64,000 bases of DNA from Deferribacter autotrophicus (GTDB taxonomy: Bacteria > Chrysiogenota > Deferribacteres > Deferribacterales > Deferribacteraceae): assembly GCF_008362905.1 (NCBI RefSeq), contig NZ_VFJB01000008.1, positions 1 to 64,000 on the forward strand, given 5' to 3'. Below, in pieces: positions 27,156-35,397 of this stretch. The notes below the pieces were generated by a model that was not told where the DNA came from, did not search any database, and saw only the letters and a list, made by a program, of their open reading frames with translations. Every line of letters begins with the position of its first letter. Positions within the stretch are counted from its first letter, which is position 1. A program made the translations under genes and the position numbers.

Positions 27156-27205
27156 GCCCCTTGGTCGGCCCTGCTTCTTTTAATTAGCAGGACGTTGCAA
27201 GGGGC
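27156..27205 (-). promoter_or_regulatory. Two-stem RNA hairpin in the NYN gene leader
   Basis: GCCCCTTG (27156-27163) pairs with CAAGGGGC (27198-27205), and inside it CCTGCT (27170-27175) pairs with AGCAGG (27186-27191), separated by unequal internal loops. In the direction of the NYN gene it is followed by tttacttttt and then the ribosome site, like an attenuator or a structured leader. In the other direction it also ends in acttttt, but no plus-strand gene precedes it. Confidence 0.6.
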
Positions 27206-27338
27206 ACTTTTTAAGTATATAACTGTTTGTCTATAATTTTCATCTGTTACTTATAATTTAGCGAAAATTTTCATTAGAGTCAATAAAAATTGACCAGGGT
27301 ACTTTTTTTAACAAATTTCAAGACTTTCCTCTCAAACA

Positions 27339-27607
27339 TACCTAATCCCTTCGAATAGGGTAACAAATTCTGACAAGAATGTCACCAGACTTTTGTGGTC
27401 ATGATCCGCATACTGTCGCAATCCCTTCGAACAGGGTAACCAATTCTGACCGATAGAAGATATAAGATTTTTAGCAATGGTTTGCAGTAATTACGTCGCA
27501 ATCCCTTCGAATAGGGTAACCAATTCTGACAGAACTTGCTTTAGAACTTAGCATGGAAATGATGCTTGAAGGTCGCAATCCCTTCGAACAGGGTAACCAA
27601 TTCTAAC
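27339..27607 (-). CRISPR. Short CRISPR array, four 36-bp repeats and three spacers
   Basis: Repeats are at 27339-27374, 27415-27450, 27495-27530 and 27572-27607; spacers are 40, 44 and 41 bp and unrelated. The plus-strand repeat begins GTCGCAATCCCTTCGAA and ends CCAATTCTGAC, with one alternating base (Y) at position 18. The first copy is degenerate in its first six bases, so it is probably the trailer end, putting the leader on the right and transcription on the minus strand. Read that way, the repeat ends ATTGCGAC, like the 8-nt handle of type I/III crRNAs, and CCCT/AGGG can form a small stem. No cas gene is in the window. Confidence 0.9.
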
Positions 27608-28005
27608 AGTATATTTACTAAATACCAAATTATCAATATGTTAGCAACCTATTTTTAAAGTTCTCCGTTTTATTTTTCGCTACCTATCTTTTAAAAGCAC
27701 CCTATCTTATAACTTATTGACAATAAATAACAAAAATTTTCGTGTTCACAATAAATAAACCATCGATAACTTTCTGATAATCCTAAACTTTTACTTTCAA
27801 TCTAAACATCATTGGAGAACTTTAAAAAATTGCACAACTATTTGTTAAATAAAAACTTTATATAATTGTCATGCTTCCTATTATCCTATTCATCCACCAA
27901 TTATACAATTTTTGCCTAAATTTTAATCATCTCATCACAAAAAAATATTCAATTGTCAAACAACATTACATTAATTATAACATATTTTATGAAATCAACA
28001 ACTCA
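27608..28005 (-). other. AT-rich probable CRISPR leader, no gene
   Basis: About 400 bases next to the least degenerate array end have very low GC and no open frame of note. This fits a leader for the minus-strand array. No specific promoter could be singled out with confidence. Confidence 0.4.
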
Positions 28006-28620
28006 TTAAATTTTTTTACTAATAAAATGCCTATACCAAAAATTTTTTAGTGTATTACTTGCTACACTGTAACCTTTTTCCTGTAAATGTTTCATTAGAT
28101 CATCGAAAGTCATATATTTTAATTTTTCTATATTCTCTAAAACATAATCTTCAAATTCAATTTTCATGTTTGGTTTAAAATCAACAAAACAAGTTTTTAT
28201 CCCTGATCTGTTAAAAGCTTTTACAAGCCACTGAATTTTTAAAAAATCAACTTGAAGCTTATGAGCAACTTCACTGATTTTCCTGCCTTCAGCAAGCATA
28301 AGTAAAGCTTTTGCTTTTTTTGTGGGTGTATTCTTTAAAACCTCAATTTCCCATTTTTCAAGCTGCCTTTTGAAATAATCAACTTTGGGTTTTTCTATTT
28401 CTATTCTTTGCCGATATCCAGTAGTGAACTGAATATCAACATGTTTATCATATACAACAATCTTTTCAATCAAAGCACTCAGTATCCTTTTTCTATCTGT
28501 TAAATCCGATACTTCCCATAAAATTTCAAACTGTTCCAACAAAGCATTTATTTTTTCTTTTTCTTCATCAATGGAGTCTATTTCGTTCGATTTTAGCCAT
28601 TTTGATAAAACAAAATGAAT
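28006..28620 (-). pseudogene. C-terminal fragment of a serine recombinase-like protein
   Basis: The frame is open from 28620, directly after a stop, to 28006. A start at 28542 would give 178 residues. LWEVSDLTDRKRILSALIEK followed by IVVYDKHVDI matches the region behind the zinc ribbon of large serine recombinases. A helix-turn-helix-like segment (LMLAEGRKISEVAHKLQVDF) follows. The catalytic serine domain is missing. It lies 320 bp from the 3' end of tRNA-Leu, as expected for an integrase remnant of the island. Confidence 0.65.
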
Positions 28621-28864
28621 TTAAAATCTGTTATATCATAACTCAACCAACTCCTAAAAAGTACAGACATATATATGATAGATGGGTGTTAACAGCAAAA
28701 ATAGATAATCTTTTTAAATGGATTTGAAAGAATGAACAGGCCAAGGTATTATAAAGACTCAAAATATTCTTTTCCAAAATACTCTGATGAACATAATATT
28801 TTTGTCCATGGAAAATTAATATTTCTTCAATGCGATTTAATCGCCTAATTTCCAATCTATTACC

Positions 28865-28900
28865 AAAGTGTAACCCAAAGTGTAACCCAAGGTGTAATCT
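28865..28900 (+). repeat. Three tandem 12-bp units beside tRNA-Leu
   Basis: AAAGTGTAACCC occurs at 28865-28876 and 28877-28888, and a worn copy AAGGTGTAATCT at 28889-28900, ending 42 bp from the tRNA 3' end. The rest of 28621-28941 shows no convincing gene. Confidence 0.7.
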
Positions 28901-28941
28901 GGCAAAATTTATGATTTTTATAACTTATTGATAATTAAGAA

Positions 28942-29028
28942 TGCCCGGGGCCGGACTCGAACCGGCACGGGCTGAAAGGCCCACAGGATTTTAAGTCCTG
29001 TGTGTCTACCAAGTTCCACCACCCGGGC
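28942..29028 (-). tRNA. tRNA-Leu(UAA)
   Basis: The minus strand gives a complete class II cloverleaf: acceptor GCCCGGG/CCCGGGC, D-arm with TGGTAGAC, anticodon loop CTTAAAA (UAA), a long variable arm and T-loop GGTTCGAGTCC. Discriminator A is at 28942; CCA is not encoded. The island lies on its 3' side. Confidence 0.95.
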
Positions 29029-29081
29029 AAACAAGACATTTAAAGTGCGTGGAGAGTTTATAACCATTTAGCAATTATTTG

Positions 29082-30113
29082 TCAAGCAAAAGATTGGATG
29101 ATTGATAAAAATTCATCAATTTTGTTTTCCTTTGTAGCCCAAGATGTTACAAGTCTTACTGCGTAATGTTCTTCATCTATTACTTTCCATATATAAAAAT
29201 CGAAGCTTTCTAATAAAATATCGATAAGTCTTTTAGGAAAAATTGGAAAAATTTGGTTACTTTCAGGTGGATACAAAAAAGAAAAACCTAACTGTTTTAT
29301 ACCCTCAGCTAATTTAAGAGCCATTCTGTTTGAGTGATTTGCTAAATCAAAATATAAGTTTTCTTTGAAAAGTTCAATGAATTGAATTCCAAAAATTCTT
29401 CCTTTTGCAATTAATCCGCCTTTCTGCTTAATGTGATATCTGAAATCATCTTTTAATTTACTATTTGTTATAATAATAGCTTCACCTATCAAAGCTCCAT
29501 TCTTGGTGCCACCGATATAAAACATATCGCAAAGATTAGCTATATCATTTAATGATAAATCATTAAAAGGTGAGGTGAGGGCTGAACCAAGTCTTGCTCC
29601 ATCCATAACGAGGTATAGGTCGTATTTTCTACAGATTTCAAACAATGCCTCTAAGTCATGTTTTTTATAGATTGTTCCAACTTCAGTTGAATTTGATATA
29701 TAGACAAGTTTTGGCTTAACCATGTGTTCATCAGTGTGGAATTTTAAGATTTCTTCTACTAATTCCGGCGTAAGCTTTCCGGCAGAGGTATCAATCGAAT
29801 TAATTTTATGTCCTGTTGATTCGATGGCTCCAGCTTCATGGATGTTTATATGTCCCGTAGTTGCTGATATTACAGACTCGTAAGGTCTTAATGCAGAAGA
29901 AATCATTATAAGATTTGCCTGAGTTCCTCCAGATACGAAATGGATATCTATATCATCTTTCCCAATTTTATTCTTTAAGATTTTGCTAGCTTCTAAGCAG
30001 AAAATATCTGTAGAATACCCTTCTGTTTGAATAAAATTTGTATCATTTAATGCATTTAATAAATTGGGATGAGCACCTTCACTATAATCATTTTTAAAGC
30101 TGTATTTTTTCAT
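29082..30113 (-). CDS. Low-specificity threonine aldolase family protein
   Basis: A PLP enzyme of the beta-eliminating lyase/threonine aldolase family, 343 residues, usual length. It shows the Gly/Thr-rich cofactor loop SGGTQANLI near 61, VMDGARLGSAL near 169 (the Asp that contacts the pyridine nitrogen) and the Schiff-base lysine in YIGGTKNGAL near 202. Such enzymes split threonine or allo-threonine to glycine and acetaldehyde. Start ATG 30113 is chosen over an upstream extension whose first residues ([11 protein letters not shown]) come from translating tRNA-Pro. It lies 30 bp behind that tRNA on the same strand, so read-through transcription is likely. Confidence 0.85.
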   Translation of the reverse strand: MKKYSFKNDYSEGAHPNLLNALNDTNFIQTEGYSTDIFCLEASKILKNKIGKDDIDIHFVSGGTQANLIMISSALRPYESVISATTGHINIHEAGAIESTGHKINSIDTSAGKLTPELVEEILKFHTDEHMVKPKLVYISNSTEVGTIYKKHDLEALFEICRKYDLYLVMDGARLGSALTSPFNDLSLNDIANLCDMFYIGGTKNGALIGEAIIITNSKLKDDFRYHIKQKGGLIAKGRIFGIQFIELFKENLYFDLANHSNRMALKLAEGIKQLGFSFLYPPESNQIFPIFPKRLIDILLESFDFYIWKVIDEEHYAVRLVTSWATKENKIDEFLSIIQSFA

Positions 30114-30142
30114 GATTTCACCATTATTGAATTTAAGAAAAA

Positions 30143-30219
30143 TGGTCGGGGCGACTGGATTTGAACCAGCGACCACACGCGCCCCATGCGTGTGCGCTAC
30201 CAGGCTGCGCCACGCCCCG
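30143..30219 (-). tRNA. tRNA-Pro(GGG)
   Basis: Acceptor CGGGGCG/CGCCCCG with discriminator A and encoded CCA (30143-30145). The anticodon stem CACGC/GCGTG encloses loop ATGGGGC with anticodon GGG. The T-loop is GGTTCAAATCC. Confidence 0.95.
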
Positions 30220-30226
30220 ACAGAGC

Positions 30227-30532
30227 CTATTTTTTTAGCAGATTTAAAATTTCTTGCAACTCTTTTTTGATTTCTTCTTTTGAAAGTTTAACTCTGGAAT
30301 CAGAAAGGCGCTTACGAGCGCCTTCAATAGTCAATTTTTCATCATATAGCATTTTTTTTATCTGTAAAATCAAGTCTATATGTTTTTGGGTATATAGGCG
30401 ATGTTTGCTACCTGTTTTTATTGGTCTTAATTGTCTAAACTCTTTTTCCCAAAACCTTAAAACTGAGGGTTTTAAGCCGGTAATTTCGCAAACTTCACTG
30501 ATTTTGTAGTACAGTTTTTGAGTTTTAAGCAT
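30227..30532 (-). CDS. MerR-family regulator
   Basis: A 101-residue protein with a typical MerR winged-helix N terminus ([20 protein letters not shown] then WEKEF), followed by RHRLY-type residues ([14 protein letters not shown]) and a short coiled coil, without an effector domain. The gene starts 8 bases inside the end of the IHF-like gene. An ihfA-merR pair of this kind is common in Proteobacteria and relatives; the regulator's target is not evident. Confidence 0.85.
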   Translation of the reverse strand: MLKTQKLYYKISEVCEITGLKPSVLRFWEKEFRQLRPIKTGSKHRLYTQKHIDLILQIKKMLYDEKLTIEGARKRLSDSRVKLSKEEIKKELQEILNLLKK

Positions 30533-30800
30533 TAACCTCTTCTTTGAATAAGTGGCTTGGTTTAAAAGATACTACGTATCTTGGTGGTATTACCACTTCA
30601 TCGCCTGTTTTTGGGTTTCTTCCAACCCTTCTACCTCTTACTTTTACTTCAAAATTACCAAATCCTGAAACTTTGACACTATTTCCACTTAAAATTTCTT
30701 CTCTCATTGTTGTGAAAACCATGTCAACAACATTTGCAATATCTTTTTTTGTGATACCAAGCTTTTCATAAATTTTTTCAACGATGTCAGCTTTTGTCAT
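30525..30800 (-). CDS. ihfA: Integration host factor/HU-family DNA-bending protein
   Basis: 91 residues, the normal HU/IHF length. It shows the helical dimer core (MTKADIVEKIYEKLGITKKD), GFGNFEV near 46, the DNA-contacting arm with GRNPKTGDEVVIPPR near 60 and the closing FKPSHLFKEEV. The arm sequence favours an IHF-alpha-type subunit over plain HU. Ribosome site ggaggtg. A strong promoter lies just upstream (30822-30850). It bends DNA in the nucleoid and helps recombination and transcription. Confidence 0.85.
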   Translation of the reverse strand: MTKADIVEKIYEKLGITKKDIANVVDMVFTTMREEILSGNSVKVSGFGNFEVKVRGRRVGRNPKTGDEVVIPPRYVVSFKPSHLFKEEVNA

Positions 30801-30821
30801 AGGACACCTCCGTTTATATAA

Positions 30822-30850
30822 ATTTTAACTAAAAAGATATTATATGTCAA
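30822..30850 (-). promoter_or_regulatory. Sigma70-type promoter of ihfA-merR
   Basis: On the minus strand TTGACA (30845-30850), a 17-bp spacer and TAAAAT (30822-30827) lie 22 bp before the ihfA start. It is the best promoter in the window. Confidence 0.75.
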
Positions 30851-30864
30851 TGGTTTTGATGATA

Positions 30865-31476
30865 TTATTTTATTAAATCTTCAATTTTGTAGTTTTTAGG
30901 ATTTCTTATAAAAATAGGATTATTAGAATCGGATAAATCGATAATTGTAGAAGGGACGTCTGACTGCGCTTTTTTATAAATAAAATAGTCAACTTTGTTT
31001 TTAAACTGGTTGAGGATATCTTTAAAGTTTTGGTTGATATTTGTGTTGGAAATATTTGCACTTGTTGAAGTTATTGGGAATGTTACTTTGATAGCTTCTG
31101 TTAATTCTTTGTATTTCGGGAATCTAACTGCTATTTTCCCTTTATCTAAAAGATAGGAAGGTAAAGTCTTTTTTGCATTAAATATTAATGTAAATTCACC
31201 TGGCCACAGTTTATTAATGATTTTTTTGTGTGTTGCGGTAAAAGATGATTCATCTATTAGCATGAATAATTGATCTAAATTTCCTATTAAAACAAGGAAC
31301 GGTTTTTTGTAGTCGCGTTGTTTTATTAGGTATATATGTTTGTTAGCTTCAAAATTTAAAAAAGGAGCACCGATACCGTAGATAGTATCGGTGGGATAGA
31401 TAAAAGGAATGGAATATTTATCAGATAATTTAAAAATTTTTATAAAATGTTTTGTGGATGCCTTGTAAATAATCAT
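30865..31476 (-). CDS. tsaC: Threonylcarbamoyl-AMP synthase (Sua5/YrdC/TsaC)
   Basis: A 203-residue single-domain YrdC protein. PTDTIYGIGAPF near 29 and KQRDYKKPFLVLIG near 52 form the Lys/Arg-rich nucleotide site. LWPGEFTLIF near 92, IAVRFP and ITSTSANIS near 136 complete the family pattern. It makes threonylcarbamoyl-AMP from Thr, bicarbonate and ATP for tRNA t6A37. The start overlaps the purE stop by one base, so it belongs to the purine operon end. Confidence 0.85.
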   Translation of the reverse strand: MIIYKASTKHFIKIFKLSDKYSIPFIYPTDTIYGIGAPFLNFEANKHIYLIKQRDYKKPFLVLIGNLDQLFMLIDESSFTATHKKIINKLWPGEFTLIFNAKKTLPSYLLDKGKIAVRFPKYKELTEAIKVTFPITSTSANISNTNINQNFKDILNQFKNKVDYFIYKKAQSDVPSTIIDLSDSNNPIFIRNPKNYKIEDLIK

Positions 31477-31976
31477 TATTCAGACTGTACCAATTTTTGG
31501 ACTTCTTCGTTGTCTTTAACAACTTTATTCTTGATTTCCTGCCTATATTTTTTAAGGCGTTCGTTAATTTCTGGATATTTGACGGCTAAAATCTGACAGG
31601 CAAAAATAGCAGCATTTTTTGCTCCTGCATTACCTATTGCCATTGTAGCTACAGGAATTCCGCCAGGCATCTGAACCATTGATAATAGTGCATCAATACC
31701 GCCCAATGTCGTGGCTGCTACAGGTACAGCAATAACTGGTAATGTTGTTTCACTTGCCACAACTCCAGCAAGATGGGCTGCCGCACCAGCAATTGCTATG
31801 ATTACTTCGATCCCTTTTTCTTCTGCTGTTTTGGACCACTCACTTGTCCTTTCAGGTGTCCTGTGGGCGCTTGATACTATCAGTTCGTACCCTACGCCAA
31901 ATTCTTTTAATACATCCAAAACGGTTTTTGCTACCGGGAAGTCAGATTTACTTCCAATGATGATTCCTATTTTCAT
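31476..31976 (-). CDS. purE: N5-carboxyaminoimidazole ribonucleotide mutase
   Basis: 166 residues, class I PurE size. GSKSDFPVAKTVLDVL near 8, SAHRTPER near 41 and IAIAGAAAHLAGVVAS near 70 form the active site. GIPVATMAIGNAGAKNAAIF near 108 is the other conserved loop. It converts N5-CAIR to CAIR in purine synthesis. The ribosome site aggaggt lies 7 nt upstream, only 5 bp behind purD. No purK is seen in the window. Confidence 0.95.
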   Translation of the reverse strand: MKIGIIIGSKSDFPVAKTVLDVLKEFGVGYELIVSSAHRTPERTSEWSKTAEEKGIEVIIAIAGAAAHLAGVVASETTLPVIAVPVAATTLGGIDALLSMVQMPGGIPVATMAIGNAGAKNAAIFACQILAVKYPEINERLKKYRQEIKNKVVKDNEEVQKLVQSE

Positions 31977-31981
31977 TGATA

Positions 31982-33259
31982 TTACCTCCTAAGTGCCTTT
32001 TGACCTATATCATTTCTATAATGCATATCTTTAAAATGGATTTGTTTTACTGCTGAGTAAGTTTTTTCTATTGCCTCATGAAGGTTGCTAGCTCTTCCGG
32101 TAACTCCGAGTACACGTCCACCATTGGTAATGATTTTGCCATTTTCAAATTTTGTTCCTGCGTGAAATACCTTTATACCATCAATATTTTTTGCATCATT
32201 GATACCTGTAATTTCATATCCTTTTTTGTATGATTTAGGATAACCACCTGATGCCAATACAACACAAACGGTGGCATCATCATACCATTCTACGGAAGCA
32301 TCTTTCAGTTGTTCATCCACTGCAGCAAGTATTATTGGGACGATATCGGATTTCATTTTATATAAAACAGGTTGCGTCTCAGGGTCACCAAACCTACAGT
32401 TAAATTCTAAAACTTTAGGTCCATTTTCAGTTATCATAAGACCTGCGTAAATGATTCCTTTATATTTAATCCCTCTGTTGGCTAACTCATTGATGAGTGG
32501 TTTTGCTATCTTTTCTGTGGTAAAGTCAAAAATATCTTTGGTAACAACCGGGGCAGGGGAGTAAGCACCCATACCGCCAGTATTGGGACCTTCGTCATTG
32601 TCATAAATTGGTTTATGATCCTGACTTGATACAAGTGGAAGGATCACATTACCATCAGTAAAAGCAAGATATGATGCCTCTTCACCTTCGAGAAATTCTT
32701 CAATGACAACTTTATTTCCTGATTCACCAAATACTTTTTCTATAAAAATTTCTTCTAAAGCTTTTATCGCTTCATCAATCGTTTTTGCTACAGTAACCCC
32801 TTTTCCAGCAGCAAGTCCATCAGCTTTTACCACTATGGGTGCACCTTTTTCTTCCACATAAAACTTTGCAGATTCAAAATCACTAAATTCAGCATAATAT
32901 GCTGTAGGAATACCGGCTTTTATCATTACATTTTTTGCAAAGGCTTTACTTGCTTCAATCATTGCTGCAGCTTTTTTAGGACCGAAGATTTTTAAATTGT
33001 TTTCTTCAAAAATATCAACAATACCTTTTGCCAACGGATCTTCAGGTCCCACGACGGTAAGGTCTATATTGTTGTTTTTAGCAAATTTTAAGAGACTGTT
33101 AAAATCGTCAGCTTTTATATCTACATTTTCACATTTTTCTTCAATAGCAGTTCCACCGTTTCCTGGAGCTACAAAAACCTTTTCCACCAAACTACTTTGA
33201 GCTATTTTCCAGCTCAAAGCGTGTTCTCTACCACCTGAACCTATTACCAAAACTTTCAT
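31982..33259 (-). CDS. purD: Phosphoribosylamine-glycine ligase
   Basis: 425 residues, full GARS length. N-terminal GSGGREHALSWKIA, the ATP-grasp region with VVKADGLAAGKGV near 143, EEFLEGEEASYLAF near 187, and NTGGMGAYSPAP near 226, then FNCRFGDPETQ near 289 are all typical. It couples phosphoribosylamine with glycine using ATP. Second in the purH-purD-purE-tsaC run on the minus strand, separated from purH by a 66-bp gap with short degenerate repeats. Confidence 0.95.
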   Translation of the reverse strand: MKVLVIGSGGREHALSWKIAQSSLVEKVFVAPGNGGTAIEEKCENVDIKADDFNSLLKFAKNNNIDLTVVGPEDPLAKGIVDIFEENNLKIFGPKKAAAMIEASKAFAKNVMIKAGIPTAYYAEFSDFESAKFYVEEKGAPIVVKADGLAAGKGVTVAKTIDEAIKALEEIFIEKVFGESGNKVVIEEFLEGEEASYLAFTDGNVILPLVSSQDHKPIYDNDEGPNTGGMGAYSPAPVVTKDIFDFTTEKIAKPLINELANRGIKYKGIIYAGLMITENGPKVLEFNCRFGDPETQPVLYKMKSDIVPIILAAVDEQLKDASVEWYDDATVCVVLASGGYPKSYKKGYEITGINDAKNIDGIKVFHAGTKFENGKIITNGGRVLGVTGRASNLHEAIEKTYSAVKQIHFKDMHYRNDIGQKALRR

Positions 33260-33325
33260 AACTCACCTCAACACACAATTTTATATCTTTCACGCATCAT
33301 GCGTCACGTATTTCGCATCACGGGT
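33260..33325. repeat. Degenerate GCATCACG-type short repeats between purH and purD
   Basis: Between the two genes the sequence reads cacgcatcatgcgtcacgta then ttcgcatcacggg. This is a run of imperfect ACGCATC/CACG words on both strands, able to fold (acgcat/atgcgt). Such runs occur between genes in many bacteria as non-coding repeats. Confidence 0.45.
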
Positions 33326-34873
33326 TTAATGTTTGAAATGTCTCATTCCTGTAAAAATCATTGCAATATTATGTTCATTTGCAGCTTGAATTACTTCATC
33401 ATCCCTTATAGAACCGCCAGGTTGTATGATTGCAGTAATACCGTGTTTTGCAGCTTCATCCACAGAGTCTCTAAAAGGAAAGAAAGCGTCAGATGCCATA
33501 ACAGTGTCATTAAGAGATTTTCTTGCTTTTATTGCTGCAATTTTGCTTGAATCCACTCTACTCATCTGTCCGGCTCCAATACCGATTGTCTGATTACTGT
33601 TTGCATAAACAATGGCATTGGATTTCACATGCTTTACAACAATCCAAGCAAATTTTAGTGCTTCAAGTTCTTCCTTGGTAGGTTTTCTTTTTGTAACCAC
33701 TTTAAAACCAACATTTTCATCAAAATTTTTCAAATCTCTATCTTGAAGGAGAAAACCGCCCACAACTTTTTTCATATCGTATTCGTTATCTCTATATTTG
33801 TTGAGATTTCCTGTTTTAAATAATCTGAGATTTTTTTTCTTTGTTAAGATATTAAAAGCTTCTTCTTCAAAATCCGGTGCGATTACAACTTCTAAAAATA
33901 TTTCGGACAATTTTTCTGCTGTTTTGCTGTTTACAATTCTATTAAACGCTACAATTCCTCCAAAGGCGCTTATAGGGTCGCATTCAAGGGCATAGTTGTA
34001 TGCATCAAAGATGTTGTCTGCTATTCCCACTCCACAAGGGTTTGTATGTTTGATTATTGCTGCAGCAGGTTGTTCAAATTCTTTGATTAATTCAAGAGCG
34101 CCATTAATATCTATAATATTGTTAAATGAAAGCTCTTTGCCGTGCAGCTTTTCTGATGTAGATACGCTAATCTCTTTAATGAGGGGTGATTTGTAAAAAG
34201 CTGCTTTCTGGTGAGGATTTTCACCATAACGTAAATCAATATCTTTTCTCATTGGAATGGTTAATTCTTCAGGAAACTCAATATTGCAAATTTGATTGAA
34301 ATAGTTTGAAATAAGACTGTCATAGACAGCGGTATGGGTAAATGCTTTTCTTGCAAGATTTAATCTCGTATCGTAAGAAATACCTCCTTCATGCAGCTCT
34401 TTTAAAATCAACTCAAAGTCTTTGTTATCCACTACCACTGTCACAAATTTATGATTTTTTGCGGCACTTCTTATCATTGTGGGACCGCCAATATCAATGT
34501 TTTCAATAGCTTCGTCAAAAGTAAAGTTTTCTTTGGAAATAGTGGCTTCAAAGGGATAAAGATTTACTACAACCATATCTATATTTTTCAGGTTCATTTT
34601 TTCCATTGTTTCTCTGTGGACTTTACTATCTCTTACATTCAGAATACCCGCATGAACATTTGGATGAAGTGTTTTTACCCTACCATCAAGTATTTCAGGA
34701 AATCCTGTAAAGTCGGATATTTCTATAATATCAATGCCATTTTCTTTTAACAGTTTTGCAGTGCCACCAGTGGAGATGATTTCAATTCCATATTGAACAA
34801 GACTTTTGGCAAATTCAACAATACCTTCCTTGTTTGAAACACTGATTAAAGCTCTTTCAGGCATTATTTTCAT
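33326..34873 (-). CDS. purH: Bifunctional AICAR formyltransferase/IMP cyclohydrolase
   Basis: 515 residues, normal PurH length. Residues 1-145 are the methylglyoxal-synthase-like IMP cyclohydrolase domain ([33 protein letters not shown]). The rest is AICAR transformylase, with [14 protein letters not shown] near 200, [15 protein letters not shown] near 260 and [13 protein letters not shown] near 465. It carries out the last two steps to IMP. ATG 34873 (ribosome site ggagg, 9 nt) is chosen; it overlaps the lspA end by 17 bases. First of the pur genes after lspA. Confidence 0.95.
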   Translation of the reverse strand: MKIMPERALISVSNKEGIVEFAKSLVQYGIEIISTGGTAKLLKENGIDIIEISDFTGFPEILDGRVKTLHPNVHAGILNVRDSKVHRETMEKMNLKNIDMVVVNLYPFEATISKENFTFDEAIENIDIGGPTMIRSAAKNHKFVTVVVDNKDFELILKELHEGGISYDTRLNLARKAFTHTAVYDSLISNYFNQICNIEFPEELTIPMRKDIDLRYGENPHQKAAFYKSPLIKEISVSTSEKLHGKELSFNNIIDINGALELIKEFEQPAAAIIKHTNPCGVGIADNIFDAYNYALECDPISAFGGIVAFNRIVNSKTAEKLSEIFLEVVIAPDFEEEAFNILTKKKNLRLFKTGNLNKYRDNEYDMKKVVGGFLLQDRDLKNFDENVGFKVVTKRKPTKEELEALKFAWIVVKHVKSNAIVYANSNQTIGIGAGQMSRVDSSKIAAIKARKSLNDTVMASDAFFPFRDSVDEAAKHGITAIIQPGGSIRDDEVIQAANEHNIAMIFTGMRHFKH

Positions 34874-35351
34874 TATTTGAATCCTCCTTTTTATTAATTA
34901 CCATATCCAGAATAAGAAAAAATATTCCGATACTTATGCTTGAGTCTGCCACGTTAAAGGCAGGCCAATGATATGAGCTTATATAAAAATCAAGGAAATC
35001 AACTACCTTACCGATAAATAGCCTGTCAATAAAATTACCAAGTGCTCCGCCTAAAATAAGTGAATAAGATAGTTTTCGCAAAATCGAATTATTTTCTTTA
35101 GTAAAGAGATAAATTACTATAATTATTGCCATAATTGTAACAAATACAAAAAAGAGCTGTCTATATTTTTCATTTAAGTTAGCAAGAAATCCAAAGGCTG
35201 CTCCTGGGTTTAGTATATAAGTAAGATTGAAAAATCCCTTTATAACAGGTTTTATTTCAAAAAGATGAAAACTCTTTTTAATAAGGTATTTTGTATATTG
35301 GTCTAATATTAAAATTATAAAAGCTAAGATTATATAAATTCTGTTTTTCAT
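34857..35351 (-). CDS. lspA: Lipoprotein signal peptidase
   Basis: The start is ATG 35351 (164 residues), with ribosome site ggggggt; an upstream in-frame extension would read through the ileS end and terminator hairpin. Four membrane segments are visible. The catalytic aspartates sit in [21 protein letters not shown] near 107-127 and [11 protein letters not shown] near 138-148. LspA cleaves signal peptides of prolipoproteins in the inner membrane. ileS-lspA is a classic gene pair. Confidence 0.95.
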   Translation of the reverse strand: MKNRIYIILAFIILILDQYTKYLIKKSFHLFEIKPVIKGFFNLTYILNPGAAFGFLANLNEKYRQLFFVFVTIMAIIIVIYLFTKENNSILRKLSYSLILGGALGNFIDRLFIGKVVDFLDFYISSYHWPAFNVADSSISIGIFFLILDMVINKKEDSNNENNA

Positions 35352-35365
35352 TTTTACCCCCCAGA

Positions 35366-35397
35366 ATAAAAAAATAGGGAGCGTAAAGCTCCCTTTA
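35366..35397 (-). terminator. Intrinsic terminator between ileS and lspA
   Basis: On the minus strand GGGAGC (35388-35393 as complement) and GCTCCC (35377-35382) form a 6-bp GC-rich stem around tttac, followed by tattttttt. It begins inside the last ileS codon region, so some transcripts would end here and lspA-pur expression would depend on read-through. Confidence 0.75.

Noticed and set aside
27156-27205. Hairpin as a plus-strand terminator
   Set aside because: No plus-strand gene lies upstream within reach; its position in the NYN leader is the better explanation.
28643-28855. 70-codon minus-strand frame between the recombinase relic and tRNA-Leu
   Set aside because: Biased composition, TTG start without ribosome site, no recognisable motif.
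29082-30176. Longer threonine aldolase start beginning [11 protein letters not shown]
   Set aside because: Those residues are a translation of the tRNA-Pro 3' half; ATG 30113 after the tRNA is the sensible start.
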